This document shows, piece by piece, positions 1 to 7,145 of a stretch of 17,038 nucleotides of DNA; the stretch's first letter is position 1; the number at the start of each line of letters is the position of its first letter. The notes below the pieces were generated by a model. The model was not told the origin of the DNA and searched no databases. It saw only the letters and a list, made by a program, of their open reading frames with translations. The position numbers and the translations under genes were made by a program. Source of the stretch: UBA6019 sp036564345 (GTDB lineage Bacteria > Chloroflexota > Dormibacteria > Dormibacterales > Dormibacteraceae); the NCBI GenBank assembly GCA_036564345.1, contig DATCOZ010000199.1, positions 1-17,038 of the forward strand, in the 5' to 3' direction.

Positions 1-390
1 GAGCGCGAGGATCACCGAGGCAAGCCGGCCCGCCTCGAGCGAGGGCGTCAGGATGCTCCAATCCACGGTCGCGGCGCCGTTCAGGAATGCGATCAGCCCG
101 ATCCCGAACAGGGCCAGCGCCGCGTTCCAGCGCCGCTCCGAGCGCGACATCGCGCCGATGTCGTAGCGCCGGTGCTGCTTCGACACCGCGATCCTCCCGA
201 CCCACACCAGGAGCACGAACCAGAGGACGAGGAGCGCCACCCCGATCCAGAACGCGACCCAGGGGCCGGGACCGGGGACGAGATCGACCGACCCCGCCCA
301 GGCCGCCATCGGCAGCGCCCAGATCAAGCTCGAAGCAAGCGCGAAGCCAGTCCGCCCCCACCGCTCCACCAGCGCGTCCACAGCGAGCAC
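1..390 (-). CDS. Integral membrane protein, N-terminal part (runs off left edge)
   Basis: Reading the minus strand from GTG at 390 gives 130 codons without a stop to base 1, so the C-terminus lies outside the window. The start is supported by GGAG (plus-strand 395-398) four bases upstream; a second in-frame GTG lies at 381. The protein has a short polar N-terminus (VLAVDALVERWGR), then hydrophobic stretches around residues 15-32 (FALASSLIWALPMAAWAG), 45-66 (WVAFWIGVALLVLW and on) and 94-106 (ALALFGIGLIAFL). A basic loop, KQHRRYDIGAMSRSERRW, lies between the second and third, and another hydrophobic stretch begins at the edge. The family is not recognised. It is transcribed divergently from the peroxidase gene at 439. 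Coding status rests on the long open frame, the ribosome binding site and the membrane-like composition. Confidence 0.7.
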   Translation of the reverse strand, partial: MLAVDALVERWGRTGFALASSLIWALPMAAWAGSVDLVPGPGPWVAFWIGVALLVLWFVLLVWVGRIAVSKQHRRYDIGAMSRSERRWNAALALFGIGLIAFLNGAATVDWSILTPSLEAGRLASVILAL

Positions 391-394
391 CGTA

Positions 395-398
395 CTCC
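395..398 (-). promoter_or_regulatory. Ribosome binding site of the left-edge membrane gene
   Basis: GGAG on the minus strand, four bases before GTG at 390. It is one of the few clear Shine-Dalgarno sequences in the window and decides the start. Confidence 0.5.
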
Positions 399-438
399 GA
401 GCTGGAATACGCCACGCTCCCGAGACCTTATGTAAAAC

Positions 439-948
439 GTGAAACAAACCACTGCCGACCGATCGATCCACGAGATCGAGCTGCCCTTCCTGAACGGTGA
501 GCCGGGCCGATTGGCCGACTACGAGGGCAAGGTCGTCCTCGCCGTCAACGTCGCGTCGAGATGCGGCCTCACTCCCCAGTACGCCGGCCTCCAGCGCCTG
601 TACGACACCTACTCCGACCGCGACTTCACCGTCCTCGGCTTTCCCAGCAACCAGTTCATGGGCCAGGAGCCGGGCACGGCCGAGCAGATCGCCGAGTTCT
701 GCAGCCTCAAATACGGGGTCAGCTTTCCGCTCTACACCAAGCTCGACGTGAAGGGCTCGAAGCAGCACCCGCTCTACGCGATTCTCACATCCCATCCGGA
801 CGACAGCGGGGCCGCGGGGGACGTCAAGTGGAACTTCGAGAAGTTCCTGGTCGGCAGGGATGGACGGGTCGTGCGTCGTTTCCGCTCCAAGACGGTCCCC
901 GAGGACCCCACCATCGTGGCCGCGATCGAGGATCTGCTAAAGGCCTAG
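439..948 (+). CDS. Glutathione peroxidase family protein (thiol peroxidase)
   Basis: A 169-residue protein of normal length for bacterial GPx/BsaA proteins, which reduce hydrogen peroxide and organic hydroperoxides in the cytoplasm, usually with thioredoxin as donor. The peroxidatic residue is Cys42 in NVASRCGLTPQY. Gln72 (FPSNQF), Trp131 and Asn132 (VKWNFEKF) complete the catalytic tetrad. Cys88 in AEFCSL is where the resolving cysteine of two-cysteine, thioredoxin-dependent members sits, so this is a Cys enzyme and not a selenoprotein. No signal peptide is seen. The start is GTG at 439. It has no Shine-Dalgarno, but TATGTA lies at 429-434, so the message may be leaderless. It converges with the ABC permease gene, nine bases separating the two stop codons. 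The exact electron donor is not known. Confidence 0.93.
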   Translation: MKQTTADRSIHEIELPFLNGEPGRLADYEGKVVLAVNVASRCGLTPQYAGLQRLYDTYSDRDFTVLGFPSNQFMGQEPGTAEQIAEFCSLKYGVSFPLYTKLDVKGSKQHPLYAILTSHPDDSGAAGDVKWNFEKFLVGRDGRVVRRFRSKTVPEDPTIVAAIEDLLKA

Positions 949-963
949 GTGTAGGCCCTAGGC
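943..963. terminator. Perfect hairpin between convergent genes, holding both stop codons
   Basis: GCCTAGG (943-949) and CCTAGGC (957-963) form a perfect 7-bp stem with a 7-base loop. The peroxidase stop TAG (946-948) lies in the left arm and the permease stop (958-960, minus strand) in the right arm. There is no T-run on either side, so intrinsic termination is uncertain. The position suits a bidirectional transcript end. Confidence 0.4.
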
Positions 964-1719
964 GAGCGCCCTCCCGAAGGCGCGGACCGCGATCATCACC
1001 GCGAAGACCGCCAGCACGTCGGTGATCAGCACGCCCTTCTCAACGCTGACATCGGTGAGGTGGTCGTTGAAGACCGCCCGGGCCGCGTCGACCGCGTAGG
1101 AGAGGGGGTTCGCGGCGGCGATCGCCCGCAGCCAGCCCGGCGCCAGGGTCAGCGGCAGCAGCACTCCCGAGAGCAGGAGCAGCGGCAAGGTCGCGGTGAA
1201 GATCAGGGGCGCGAAGGAGTCCTCGCTCTTCAGCCACAGCGCACAGGCGTAGGAGATGGAGGCCATCAGCAGCCCGAGGAGGCCGACCAGGGCGAGGACG
1301 ACCAGGACCCCGGTGAAATGGATGTTGAGGCCGAAGGGGAGCGACAGCACGATCAGGATGGTCGCCTGCATGAGGAGCATCACGATGTCGCGGAGAGCGC
1401 GACCGAGGAGCAGCGCGAGCCGGCTGACCGGCGTCACCCGAAAGCGCTCGACGACGCCGGCCCGGAGCTCGGCGATCAGGCTGAAGCCGACGCCGGCCGC
1501 CCCGAACATGCCGAGCTGGATCAGGAGGCCGGGCACGAACACGTTGTAGGCGCCACCCGGCGGGAAACCCTGGACCGAGGCGATCGACTTGAGAAGGGGG
1601 GCGAAGAGCACCAGGTAGAGCACCGGTTGGAGCACGCCGATCGCCACCCAGGCCGGGTTGCGTCGGAAGATCCCCCAGTAGCGGAGAAAGACGAGCCAGA
1701 TGTCGCGGAGGGTCTTCAC
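958..1719 (-). CDS. ABC-2 type transporter permease (DrrB-like)
   Basis: A 253-residue membrane protein with about six hydrophobic segments: residues ~25-45, 60-80, 108-128, 135-160, 170-195 and 230-250. It has the ABC-2 pattern around residues 83-105: ELRAGVVERFRVTPVSR followed by LLLGRALRD. This is the membrane half of daunorubicin/nodulation-type exporters. It starts at GTG 1719, and GTGA overlaps the ATPase stop by four bases, so the two are translationally coupled and should form one transporter in the inner membrane. The C-terminal KGVLITDVLAVFAVMIAVRAFGRAL is the usual last membrane segment. The substrate cannot be read from sequence. A hydrophobic drug or lipid is typical of the family, and the PadR partner upstream fits drug export. 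Confidence 0.92.
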   Translation of the reverse strand: MKTLRDIWLVFLRYWGIFRRNPAWVAIGVLQPVLYLVLFAPLLKSIASVQGFPPGGAYNVFVPGLLIQLGMFGAAGVGFSLIAELRAGVVERFRVTPVSRLALLLGRALRDIVMLLMQATILIVLSLPFGLNIHFTGVLVVLALVGLLGLLMASISYACALWLKSEDSFAPLIFTATLPLLLLSGVLLPLTLAPGWLRAIAAANPLSYAVDAARAVFNDHLTDVSVEKGVLITDVLAVFAVMIAVRAFGRALA

Positions 1720-2687
1720 GCGGCCACCTCCCGGAGGGAGCGGCCGGTCTGCCTCAGGAAGACGTCGTCGAGGCTCGGCCGCGTGAGCGTGATCGTCTTC
1801 AGCTCGAGACCGGCGCCATCGAGCAGCCGGAGGATCGCCGGCATCGCGGTCTCCCCCCGGTCCACGTAGAGCCGGATCGTCCCGTCCTCCTCGGCGCCCG
1901 CCTCGCGCACGAAGGCCTGCCCTTTGAACAGCTTCAGCGTGTCCTCCTGGTGGCCGCCGACGCCGACGGTGACCACGTCACCGGCGACCTGCCGCTTCAG
2001 CTCGTCGGGCGAGCCCTCGGCGACGATCTTGCCGTGGTCGATGATCGCCAGCCGGTCACAGAGGGCGTCCGCCTCCTCCAGGTAGTGGGTGGTCAGGAAG
2101 ATCGTGGTTCCTCCATCCCGCAGCCGGCGGACCTCGTCCCAGAGCCGGGCGCGGCTCTGCGGGTCGAGGCCGGTCGTCGGCTCGTCGAGGAAGAGCAGCT
2201 TCGGTCCGTGCATCAGCCCGATGCCGATGTCGAGCCGCCGCCGCTGGCCGCCCGAGTAGGTGCCTGAGACTCGGTCGGCGCAGTCCTCCAGCTCGAGCAG
2301 CCGGAGCAGCTCGGCCGCCCGCTGCTGCGACTCGCGCTTCGCCATCCCGTAGAGGCGTCCCTGGAAAACGAGCTCGTCCCGTCCCGTCACCGCGGCATCG
2401 GAACCGCCGCGCTGGCCGACGTAGCCGATCTGCTCCCTGACGTGCTGGGGCTCTTTGTGAAGGTCGAAGCCAGCGACCGTCGCGTGCCCGCCGGAGGGCG
2501 TCAAGAGCGTGGCCAGCATCCGGAGCGTGGTCGTTTTGCCGGCCCCGTTTGGTCCCAGGAAGCCGAACACCTCGCCGGCCTCCACCCGCAGGTCGACCCC
2601 GGCCACGGCCTCGACGGTGCCCGTCCGCGTTTTGAATTCGCGGCGAAGGCCACGCGTCTCGATAACGGCTTCCGATCGGTTGCTCAT
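1716..2687 (-). CDS. ABC transporter ATP-binding protein (DrrA-like)
   Basis: A 323-residue ATPase subunit with Walker A GPNGAGKT (45-52), Q-loop Gln92, signature YSGGQRRRLDIG (144-155), Walker B LLFLDEPTTGLDP (164-176) and switch His201 (TTHYLEEADALC). About 100 residues after the ABC core form the C-terminal domain of the DrrA/daunorubicin-resistance subfamily, ending with TLTRPSLDDVFLRQTG, which is characteristic of that group. It powers the permease encoded immediately downstream with a four-base overlap. The ATG at 2687 is preceded by AGGGAGA at a six-base spacing, the best ribosome binding site in the window. The 37-bp gap to padR suggests one padR-ATPase-permease transcript. All catalytic motifs are intact. 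The exported compound is unknown. Confidence 0.96.
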   Translation of the reverse strand: MSNRSEAVIETRGLRREFKTRTGTVEAVAGVDLRVEAGEVFGFLGPNGAGKTTTLRMLATLLTPSGGHATVAGFDLHKEPQHVREQIGYVGQRGGSDAAVTGRDELVFQGRLYGMAKRESQQRAAELLRLLELEDCADRVSGTYSGGQRRRLDIGIGLMHGPKLLFLDEPTTGLDPQSRARLWDEVRRLRDGGTTIFLTTHYLEEADALCDRLAIIDHGKIVAEGSPDELKRQVAGDVVTVGVGGHQEDTLKLFKGQAFVREAGAEEDGTIRLYVDRGETAMPAILRLLDGAGLELKTITLTRPSLDDVFLRQTGRSLREVAA

Positions 2688-2693
2688 CCGGTC

Positions 2694-2700
2694 TCTCCCT
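2694..2700 (-). promoter_or_regulatory. Ribosome binding site of the ABC ATPase gene
   Basis: AGGGAGA on the minus strand, six bases before ATG at 2687. It stands out because most starts here lack a Shine-Dalgarno, and it fits an internal gene of an operon. Confidence 0.65.
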
Positions 2701-2724
2701 TCTTGGCCGAGTGTTCGCCTCGGG

Positions 2725-3324
2725 TCATCTCGAAATGTGGCGAAGGTATTCCTCGTCCCAGTGCAGCTTCCCGCTCTCGATCTCGGCGACGACCGAGCGA
2801 ACCCAGGCCAGCTCGGCCCGCTGGAGGACCAGGTGGAGCTCCGCGTCGATCGTCACCGGCCGCGGCAGGCGCAGCTCCTGGCCGAGCGCCCGGATCCAGA
2901 CCTCGACGCCGGCGATCTGGCCCTCCAGCGCCACGGCGCGGATGCGGAGCGCCTCCAGCGCGGCCGGCGAGGCCAGGTAGGCCAGGAAGCTGACCGCGAT
3001 CAGGAAGAGCGGGTGCTCCGGCTCGGGCTGCTCGATGAGGTCGATCAGCCAGGCCTGCTGCTCCTCACGACCCAGCTCGGTGATCGCGTAAACCGTGCGC
3101 TCTGGCCGCTTGCCCTCGCGGCTGGTCTCCAGCGGCACGATCAGCTCGTCCGCCACCAGCCGGTCGACGGCGTGGTAGAGGCTGCGGGTCTTGCCCATCG
3201 CCCACTCCTTGTGCCGCTCTCGGATCACACGCTCGATCTGGTACGGGTGCATCGGCTCCTCGGAGAGGAGGCTCAGCACGGTGAGCGCGATGACGTCGTT
3301 GGAGGCGCGGGCTTTGTTGCTCAT
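2725..3324 (-). CDS. PadR family transcriptional regulator
   Basis: A 199-residue protein of normal PadR length. The N-terminal winged helix spans about residues 8-85: VIALTVLSLLSEEPMHPYQI, the recognition region TRSLYHAVDRLVADELI, then the wing with TVYAITELGREE. The C-terminal half is the helical dimerisation domain of PadR-like subfamily 2. The ATG at 3324 is chosen because homology begins at MSNKARASNDVIALTVL and a -10 box lies just upstream; a longer frame to 3393 would run through the promoter. PadR proteins usually repress themselves and a neighbouring exporter and are released by small aromatic or drug-like ligands. The downstream ABC genes and the palindrome on the promoter fit that model. 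The ligand is unknown. Confidence 0.93.
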   Translation of the reverse strand: MSNKARASNDVIALTVLSLLSEEPMHPYQIERVIRERHKEWAMGKTRSLYHAVDRLVADELIVPLETSREGKRPERTVYAITELGREEQQAWLIDLIEQPEPEHPLFLIAVSFLAYLASPAALEALRIRAVALEGQIAGVEVWIRALGQELRLPRPVTIDAELHLVLQRAELAWVRSVVAEIESGKLHWDEEYLRHISR

Positions 3325-3332
3325 GGCAGTAT

Positions 3333-3358
3333 TGCGATCCGCACTATAGCGGATGGCA
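3333..3358 (-). promoter_or_regulatory. padR promoter -10 box inside a 26-bp operator-like palindrome
   Basis: Left arm TGCGATCCGC (3333-3342) and right arm GCGGATGGCA (3349-3358) are inverted repeats matching at nine of ten positions. The six-base centre (3343-3348) reads TATAGT on the minus strand, a near-consensus -10 box about 19 bases before the padR ATG. A dimeric regulator bound here would block RNA polymerase. No good -35 is visible 16-18 bases upstream. Self-repression by PadR is inferred. Confidence 0.6.
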
Positions 3359-3407
3359 CTGGGTTTGGTTGTTGAGCCCCACCCTGCCCTCAATACCTGG
3401 AGGGGAT

Positions 3408-3839
3408 TTAGTTAGCCACCTGGGCGGCTTCCACGAGGTCCACCAGCTCCCGCGGAACTCGCATCGGGCGTCCGTCGCTGATCCTCACCCACGCCCACTC
3501 GATGAGCAGCTCCGCCAGCAGCTCTCCGTCGGACACCCTGCTGATCCTGGTCCGCCGAATGCCGCGCGCGCCTCGCACCGACTCGACGCGCACCGCCACC
3601 TCGACCTCGTCCCCCGGCAGCGCCGGCCGCCGCCAGGTGATCTCGGCGTGGTGCACCACCCAGGTGCCACCGCGGGCGATCCCCCATTCCCGGCCATAGC
3701 CGGCGGCCTCGGCGTGGAGCATCGCGATCTCCTCCGCCCAGTTGAGGTAGACCGCGTTGTTGACGTGGCCGTTCGAGTCGAGCTCGTAGCCGCGGACCCG
3801 CCAGCGGGCGCTGAAGTTGAGCGGGTCGGCCGCGCTCAC
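3408..3839 (-). CDS. Hotdog-fold acyl-CoA thioesterase (4HBT/YbgC-like)
   Basis: A 143-residue single hotdog domain, the usual length for the 4-hydroxybenzoyl-CoA thioesterase/YbgC superfamily. The catalytic Asp is Asp21 in YELDSNGHVNNAVYLNW, the classic D-x-x-GHVNN-x-x-Y-x-x-W pattern at residues 21-34. The rest, with WVVHHAEITWRRPALPGDEV (60-79), follows the fold. It should hydrolyse an acyl- or aroyl-CoA to the free acid and CoA in the cytoplasm. Its GTG start at 3839 overlaps the stop of the DpgC-like gene by four bases (GTGA), so the two are coupled and probably act in one pathway. DpgC itself releases CoA, so the thioesterase may act on a different intermediate or clear stalled substrate. 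Substrate specificity is not readable. Confidence 0.88.
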   Translation of the reverse strand: MSAADPLNFSARWRVRGYELDSNGHVNNAVYLNWAEEIAMLHAEAAGYGREWGIARGGTWVVHHAEITWRRPALPGDEVEVAVRVESVRGARGIRRTRISRVSDGELLAELLIEWAWVRISDGRPMRVPRELVDLVEAAQVAN

Positions 3840-5104
3840 GGCTTCCGGGCGGCGGCGTTCCAGTGCTTCTCCAGGTTGTCGATCAGCGCAGGCTCGTACA
3901 TGCAGCGCGACTGCTCACGGGCGTAGACGGCCATGTAGCGGCGGAACTGGTCGAGCGGCTCCTGGCCGAGCCGCAGCAGCTTCCGGTTGGCGGCCGAGGC
4001 AGCGACTCCCGAACTGGTCAGCTGCGCGGCATCGTCGGCGATTGCCGCGTCCATGGTTCCCGGCTCGACGGCCCGGTCGCAGAGTTCGGTGGGCCGCTTG
4101 CCCACCTTGAAAATGCGCTCGAACATGATCGCCTGGCGTGCCACCCGCTCCCCCACGAAGCGCTGCAGGCGCTGGTTGGCGTTGCCGGGGATGATCCCCT
4201 CCTTGCGGGCGGGGAGGCTGAAGTAGGCACCCTGCTCGGCAATGACCCGGTCCATGACCAGGAGCAGCTGACAGCCGCCGCCGATGGCGAACGACTCGAC
4301 TGCCGCGATCCATGGCTTCTCGCTGGTGTCCTCCAGTCCGCTCTCCCAATCGTCCGTGAGCCAGAGGCCTCGATAGAGCTTGCCGACGAGGCCCATCTCG
4401 CGGGCGATCATGAAGTTCACGAAGGAAATCCGCCCGTTGTAGAGGTGGGTCAGGTTGATACCTGCGTTGAAGACGCGGCGCCCGGCGTGGCGTGGGTGAT
4501 CGACCTCAGAGCCTCGAAGCACGCCCACCTCGCAGGCTGGGTCGAGAAGGATCAGGTCGGCGCCGATCTCGAGGGCCTTGGTCGCGCCGTCGTCCTCCGC
4601 GTTCAGGAAGCGGGTGTTGCGAAGGTTCAGGTGGCCGGCCTTGCCGATCCGCTCGACCGTCGCCAGGCCAAGGTCGGCGTGGCCGGTCTGGCGGAACTCG
4701 TCGACCTTCAGCAGTGATTCCCAGCGCGGCCGGAGCATCACATGGCAGAGGTGGGTCCCGGCGCGGGGCCGGGCCAGGACGTGGGCGAGGAAGATCCCCT
4801 GGTCGAGCTCGTGGCCCGCCTTGGCGGACTGTTTCAGCTCCCGTTCCGCAGCGATCTGTTGGGCATTCGGCAGCAGGCCGGGAAAGCGGTCGGCGGCGGC
4901 GAAGACGAGCTCTTCGACGCGGATCTCCTCCCGGTACCCGTCGGTCAGGGTTTCGTAGACCTCGTCCGCGTGGCGGCGCATGAAGGCCTCGCGGAGCGCC
5001 CGCTGCTCGAGCTGGTCGCGAACCGCGCCGGCAAGCTCGGCGCCATCCTCGACGAGTGTCCCTCGCAGCCTGATCCCGCGGCGGACGCTCACCGTCCGAA
5101 TCAT
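3836..5104 (-). CDS. DpgC-like cofactor-independent arylacetyl-CoA dioxygenase (crotonase fold)
   Basis: A 422-residue protein matching, from memory, 3,5-dihydroxyphenylacetyl-CoA 1,2-dioxygenase of glycopeptide antibiotic clusters along its length. That enzyme oxidises an arylacetyl-CoA with O2, without metal or flavin, to an arylglyoxylate plus CoA. The DpgC-specific helical N-terminus is present (residues ~60-135, including AAERELKQ and ELDQGIF), followed by the crotonase core. Glu170 (FLNAEDD), Arg235 (MIAREMG) and Gln279 (GGGCQLLL) sit where DpgC has Glu189, Arg254 and Gln299, at near-constant offset. GGG 275-277 forms the oxyanion-hole region; NAGINL (213-218) and PARKEGIIPGNAN (298-310) are also typical. 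No dpgA, dpgB or dpgD is in the window. The ATG at 5104 lacks a clear Shine-Dalgarno. The natural substrate is unknown. Confidence 0.85.
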   Translation of the reverse strand: MIRTVSVRRGIRLRGTLVEDGAELAGAVRDQLEQRALREAFMRRHADEVYETLTDGYREEIRVEELVFAAADRFPGLLPNAQQIAAERELKQSAKAGHELDQGIFLAHVLARPRAGTHLCHVMLRPRWESLLKVDEFRQTGHADLGLATVERIGKAGHLNLRNTRFLNAEDDGATKALEIGADLILLDPACEVGVLRGSEVDHPRHAGRRVFNAGINLTHLYNGRISFVNFMIAREMGLVGKLYRGLWLTDDWESGLEDTSEKPWIAAVESFAIGGGCQLLLVMDRVIAEQGAYFSLPARKEGIIPGNANQRLQRFVGERVARQAIMFERIFKVGKRPTELCDRAVEPGTMDAAIADDAAQLTSSGVAASAANRKLLRLGQEPLDQFRRYMAVYAREQSRCMYEPALIDNLEKHWNAAARKP

Positions 5105-5118
5105 GATGCCGCTCTGGC

Positions 5119-5124
5119 TATGAT
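5119..5124 (+). promoter_or_regulatory. Candidate -10 box of the helicase gene
   Basis: TATGAT lies 13 bases before ATG 5138 and would give a leader of only about seven bases. There is no matching -35. It overlaps the alternative ATG at 5120, which favours 5138 as the start. It lies in the 33-bp gap between the divergent dpgC-like and helicase starts. Confidence 0.35.
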
Positions 5125-5137
5125 TGCCAGCCGCGGC

Positions 5138-7123
5138 ATGGATGTCCTCTCCTTAAACCCTCCCCAGCGCCAGGCCGTGACCCACGAAAAAGGGCCGCTG
5201 CTGATCTTCGCGGGCGCCGGCAGCGGCAAGACCCGGGTGCTGACGATGCGCATCGCCAATCTCATCCAGGCGGGTGTGGCGGAGCCGGAGCGGATCCTCG
5301 CCCTCACCTTCACGAACAAGGCCGCCCGAGAGATGCGGTCGCGGCTGGCGGTGGAGCTCGGGGGCGCCCCGCCCAAGATGTGGATCGGCACATTCCACGC
5401 GATAGCGACGCGGATGCTCCGTCCCCATGTCGAGCTGCTCGGCTACCGGCCCGGTTTCGCGATCTTCGATGAGGACGACTCCAAATCGATCCTCAAACGG
5501 GCGCTGACCGACCTCGAGCTGGACCCGCGCAAGAACACACTGCCGCCGCTGGCGGAGGCGATCTCGAAGGCCAAGTCGGAGTTGCTCAGGCCGGCCGACA
5601 TCACCGGGAAGGCGGCCAAGGATCAAATGCTGAGGCGCGTTTACGAGCGCTACCAGGAGCTGAGCCGGGAGTCCAACGGGATGGACTTCGACGACCTGAT
5701 CCTGAACCTCGTCCATCTCTGGAAGGACAACGAACCAGTGCGGGAAGAGTGGCGCGGCCGCTTCGACCAGGTCCTGGTGGACGAGTACCAGGACACCAAC
5801 CGCGCCCAGTACGAGATGCTCATCCAACTGGCCGGGGGCCACCGCAACCTGACCGTGGTCGGCGACGACGATCAGAGCATCTACGCGTTCCGCGGCGCCG
5901 ACGTGCGCAACATCCTCGGCTTCCAGCGCGACTTCCCGGAGGCCAAGGTCGTGATGCTGGAGCAGAACTACCGCTCCACCCAGGCCATCCTCGACGCCGC
6001 CCACGCCGTCATCAAGCGCAACCCGGAGCGATCCGAGAAGCGGCTCTGGACTGAGGAGGGGCAGGGCCGGAAGCCGGTGCTGCTGCTGGCTCCGGACGAC
6101 GGGGAGGAGGCCCGCTTTGTCGCGGCCGAGATCGGCGCCCTGGTCGAGAACGACGGCCACGGCCACAGCGACGTCGCCATCCTCTATCGGACAAACGCCC
6201 AGTCCCGGGCCTTCGAGCGCGCCCTGCTCGAGCAGCGCATCCCCTACAACCTGGTCGGCGGTCTGCGCTTCTGGGACCGGCGCGAGGTCAAGGACGTCAT
6301 CGCCTACCTCCGCTTCCTGGTCAACCCCTCCGACGCGGTGAGCTTCGACCGGGTCGCCAACGTGCCCAAGCGCCGGATCTCTGACAAGACGGTGCAGGCG
6401 GCGATCGGCGCGGCGGCCGACGGCGGCACCTCGATTCTCGAGATGTGCGGGACCTCGGCCCAGGTGCCGGCGCGCCCCGAGGCCCAGGAGGCGCTCGCCC
6501 GGTTCCACGCCGAGGTGGCGCCGCTGCTCACCGAGGCGGCGACCCGCAAGCCGAGCGAGCTCGTCCAGCTAGTGATCCGGCGCTGCAACCTCGCCGAGCA
6601 CTACGACGACGGCACCGCGGGTGCCCCGGCCCGCCTCAACAACCTGGAGGAGCTGCGTGAGATCGCGCGCGGCTACGACCGGTACGCGGCGCCGCGGGGC
6701 CTGGAGCGGATGCTGACCGACATCGCCCTCACGGCCGACCTCGACGATCTCGACGAGAGCCGCCAGCGGGTGACTCTCATCACCCTCCACATGGCCAAGG
6801 GCCTCGAGTTCCCGGTCGTGTTCCTGACAGGGCTGGAGGACAAGCTGCTGCCCCACGAGCGGGCCTTCGCGGAGCCGCGCGGATTGGAGGAAGAGCGCCG
6901 CCTCTGCTACGTCGGCATCACGCGGGCCCGCTCCCGTCTCTACCTGACGGTCGCCAATGTGCGGACCCTGTTCGGGAAGCCGACGAGCCTGGCGCCCAGC
7001 CAGTTCCTCTATGACATCCCGAGCGAGCTTCTCCACCTGGTGGAGCTCGACGGGCATCGCTCCCAGGGCATTGTGGGTCATTTCGCGCGAAGACGTGCTA
7101 ACGCTAAATTGACCGCGAGCTAA
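5138..7123 (+). CDS. UvrD/PcrA-type superfamily 1 ATP-dependent DNA helicase
   Basis: A 661-residue 3'-5' helicase of the UvrD/Rep/PcrA group, which unwinds DNA in repair and clears replication obstacles. All SF1A motifs are present in order: the Q-motif region LNPPQRQAV, Walker A AGAGSGKT (25-32), Ia TFTNKAAREM, II VDEYQDTNRAQ, III GDDDQSIYAFRGA, IV LEQNYRST, V LITLHMAKGLEFPVVFLTG and VI EERRLCYVGITRAR. The ATG at 5138 is preferred over 5120 because MDVLSLNPPQ is where homologues begin. The open frame extends to 4742 on paper, but that part is antisense to dpgC. The C-terminus stops about 50-70 residues earlier than usual PcrA/UvrD proteins, so the flexible tail that contacts RNA polymerase or UvrB may be missing. 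A second UvrD-like paralogue elsewhere is likely. Confidence 0.95.
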   Translation: MDVLSLNPPQRQAVTHEKGPLLIFAGAGSGKTRVLTMRIANLIQAGVAEPERILALTFTNKAAREMRSRLAVELGGAPPKMWIGTFHAIATRMLRPHVELLGYRPGFAIFDEDDSKSILKRALTDLELDPRKNTLPPLAEAISKAKSELLRPADITGKAAKDQMLRRVYERYQELSRESNGMDFDDLILNLVHLWKDNEPVREEWRGRFDQVLVDEYQDTNRAQYEMLIQLAGGHRNLTVVGDDDQSIYAFRGADVRNILGFQRDFPEAKVVMLEQNYRSTQAILDAAHAVIKRNPERSEKRLWTEEGQGRKPVLLLAPDDGEEARFVAAEIGALVENDGHGHSDVAILYRTNAQSRAFERALLEQRIPYNLVGGLRFWDRREVKDVIAYLRFLVNPSDAVSFDRVANVPKRRISDKTVQAAIGAAADGGTSILEMCGTSAQVPARPEAQEALARFHAEVAPLLTEAATRKPSELVQLVIRRCNLAEHYDDGTAGAPARLNNLEELREIARGYDRYAAPRGLERMLTDIALTADLDDLDESRQRVTLITLHMAKGLEFPVVFLTGLEDKLLPHERAFAEPRGLEEERRLCYVGITRARSRLYLTVANVRTLFGKPTSLAPSQFLYDIPSELLHLVELDGHRSQGIVGHFARRRANAKLTAS

Positions 7124-7137
7124 TTTCGCGGTAGCGT
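7109..7137 (+). promoter_or_regulatory. tetR promoter with palindromic operator candidate
   Basis: TTGACC (7109-7114), a 17-bp spacer and TAGCGT (7132-7137) form a good promoter. Its predicted transcription start falls on or within two bases of the GTG at 7146, so the mRNA would be leaderless. Filling the spacer is a perfect inverted repeat, ACCGCGA (7112-7118) and TCGCGGT (7126-7132), with seven bases between. This is the right size and place for a TetR-dimer operator. The palindrome also spans the helicase stop codon and could fold in that transcript, but there is no T-run. Confidence 0.6.
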
Positions 7138-7145
7138 AGATTATC

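Noticed and set aside
4742..5137. Upstream extension of the helicase frame
   Set aside because: It would overlap the whole 5' end of the dpgC-like gene in antisense, and homology begins only at MDVLSLNPPQ.
5153..6508. Long minus-strand open frame (451 codons) opposite the helicase
   Set aside because: It is antisense to a protein with all SF1 helicase motifs, and its Val/Gly/Leu/Arg-biased translation matches no family; typical of open antisense frames in GC-rich DNA.
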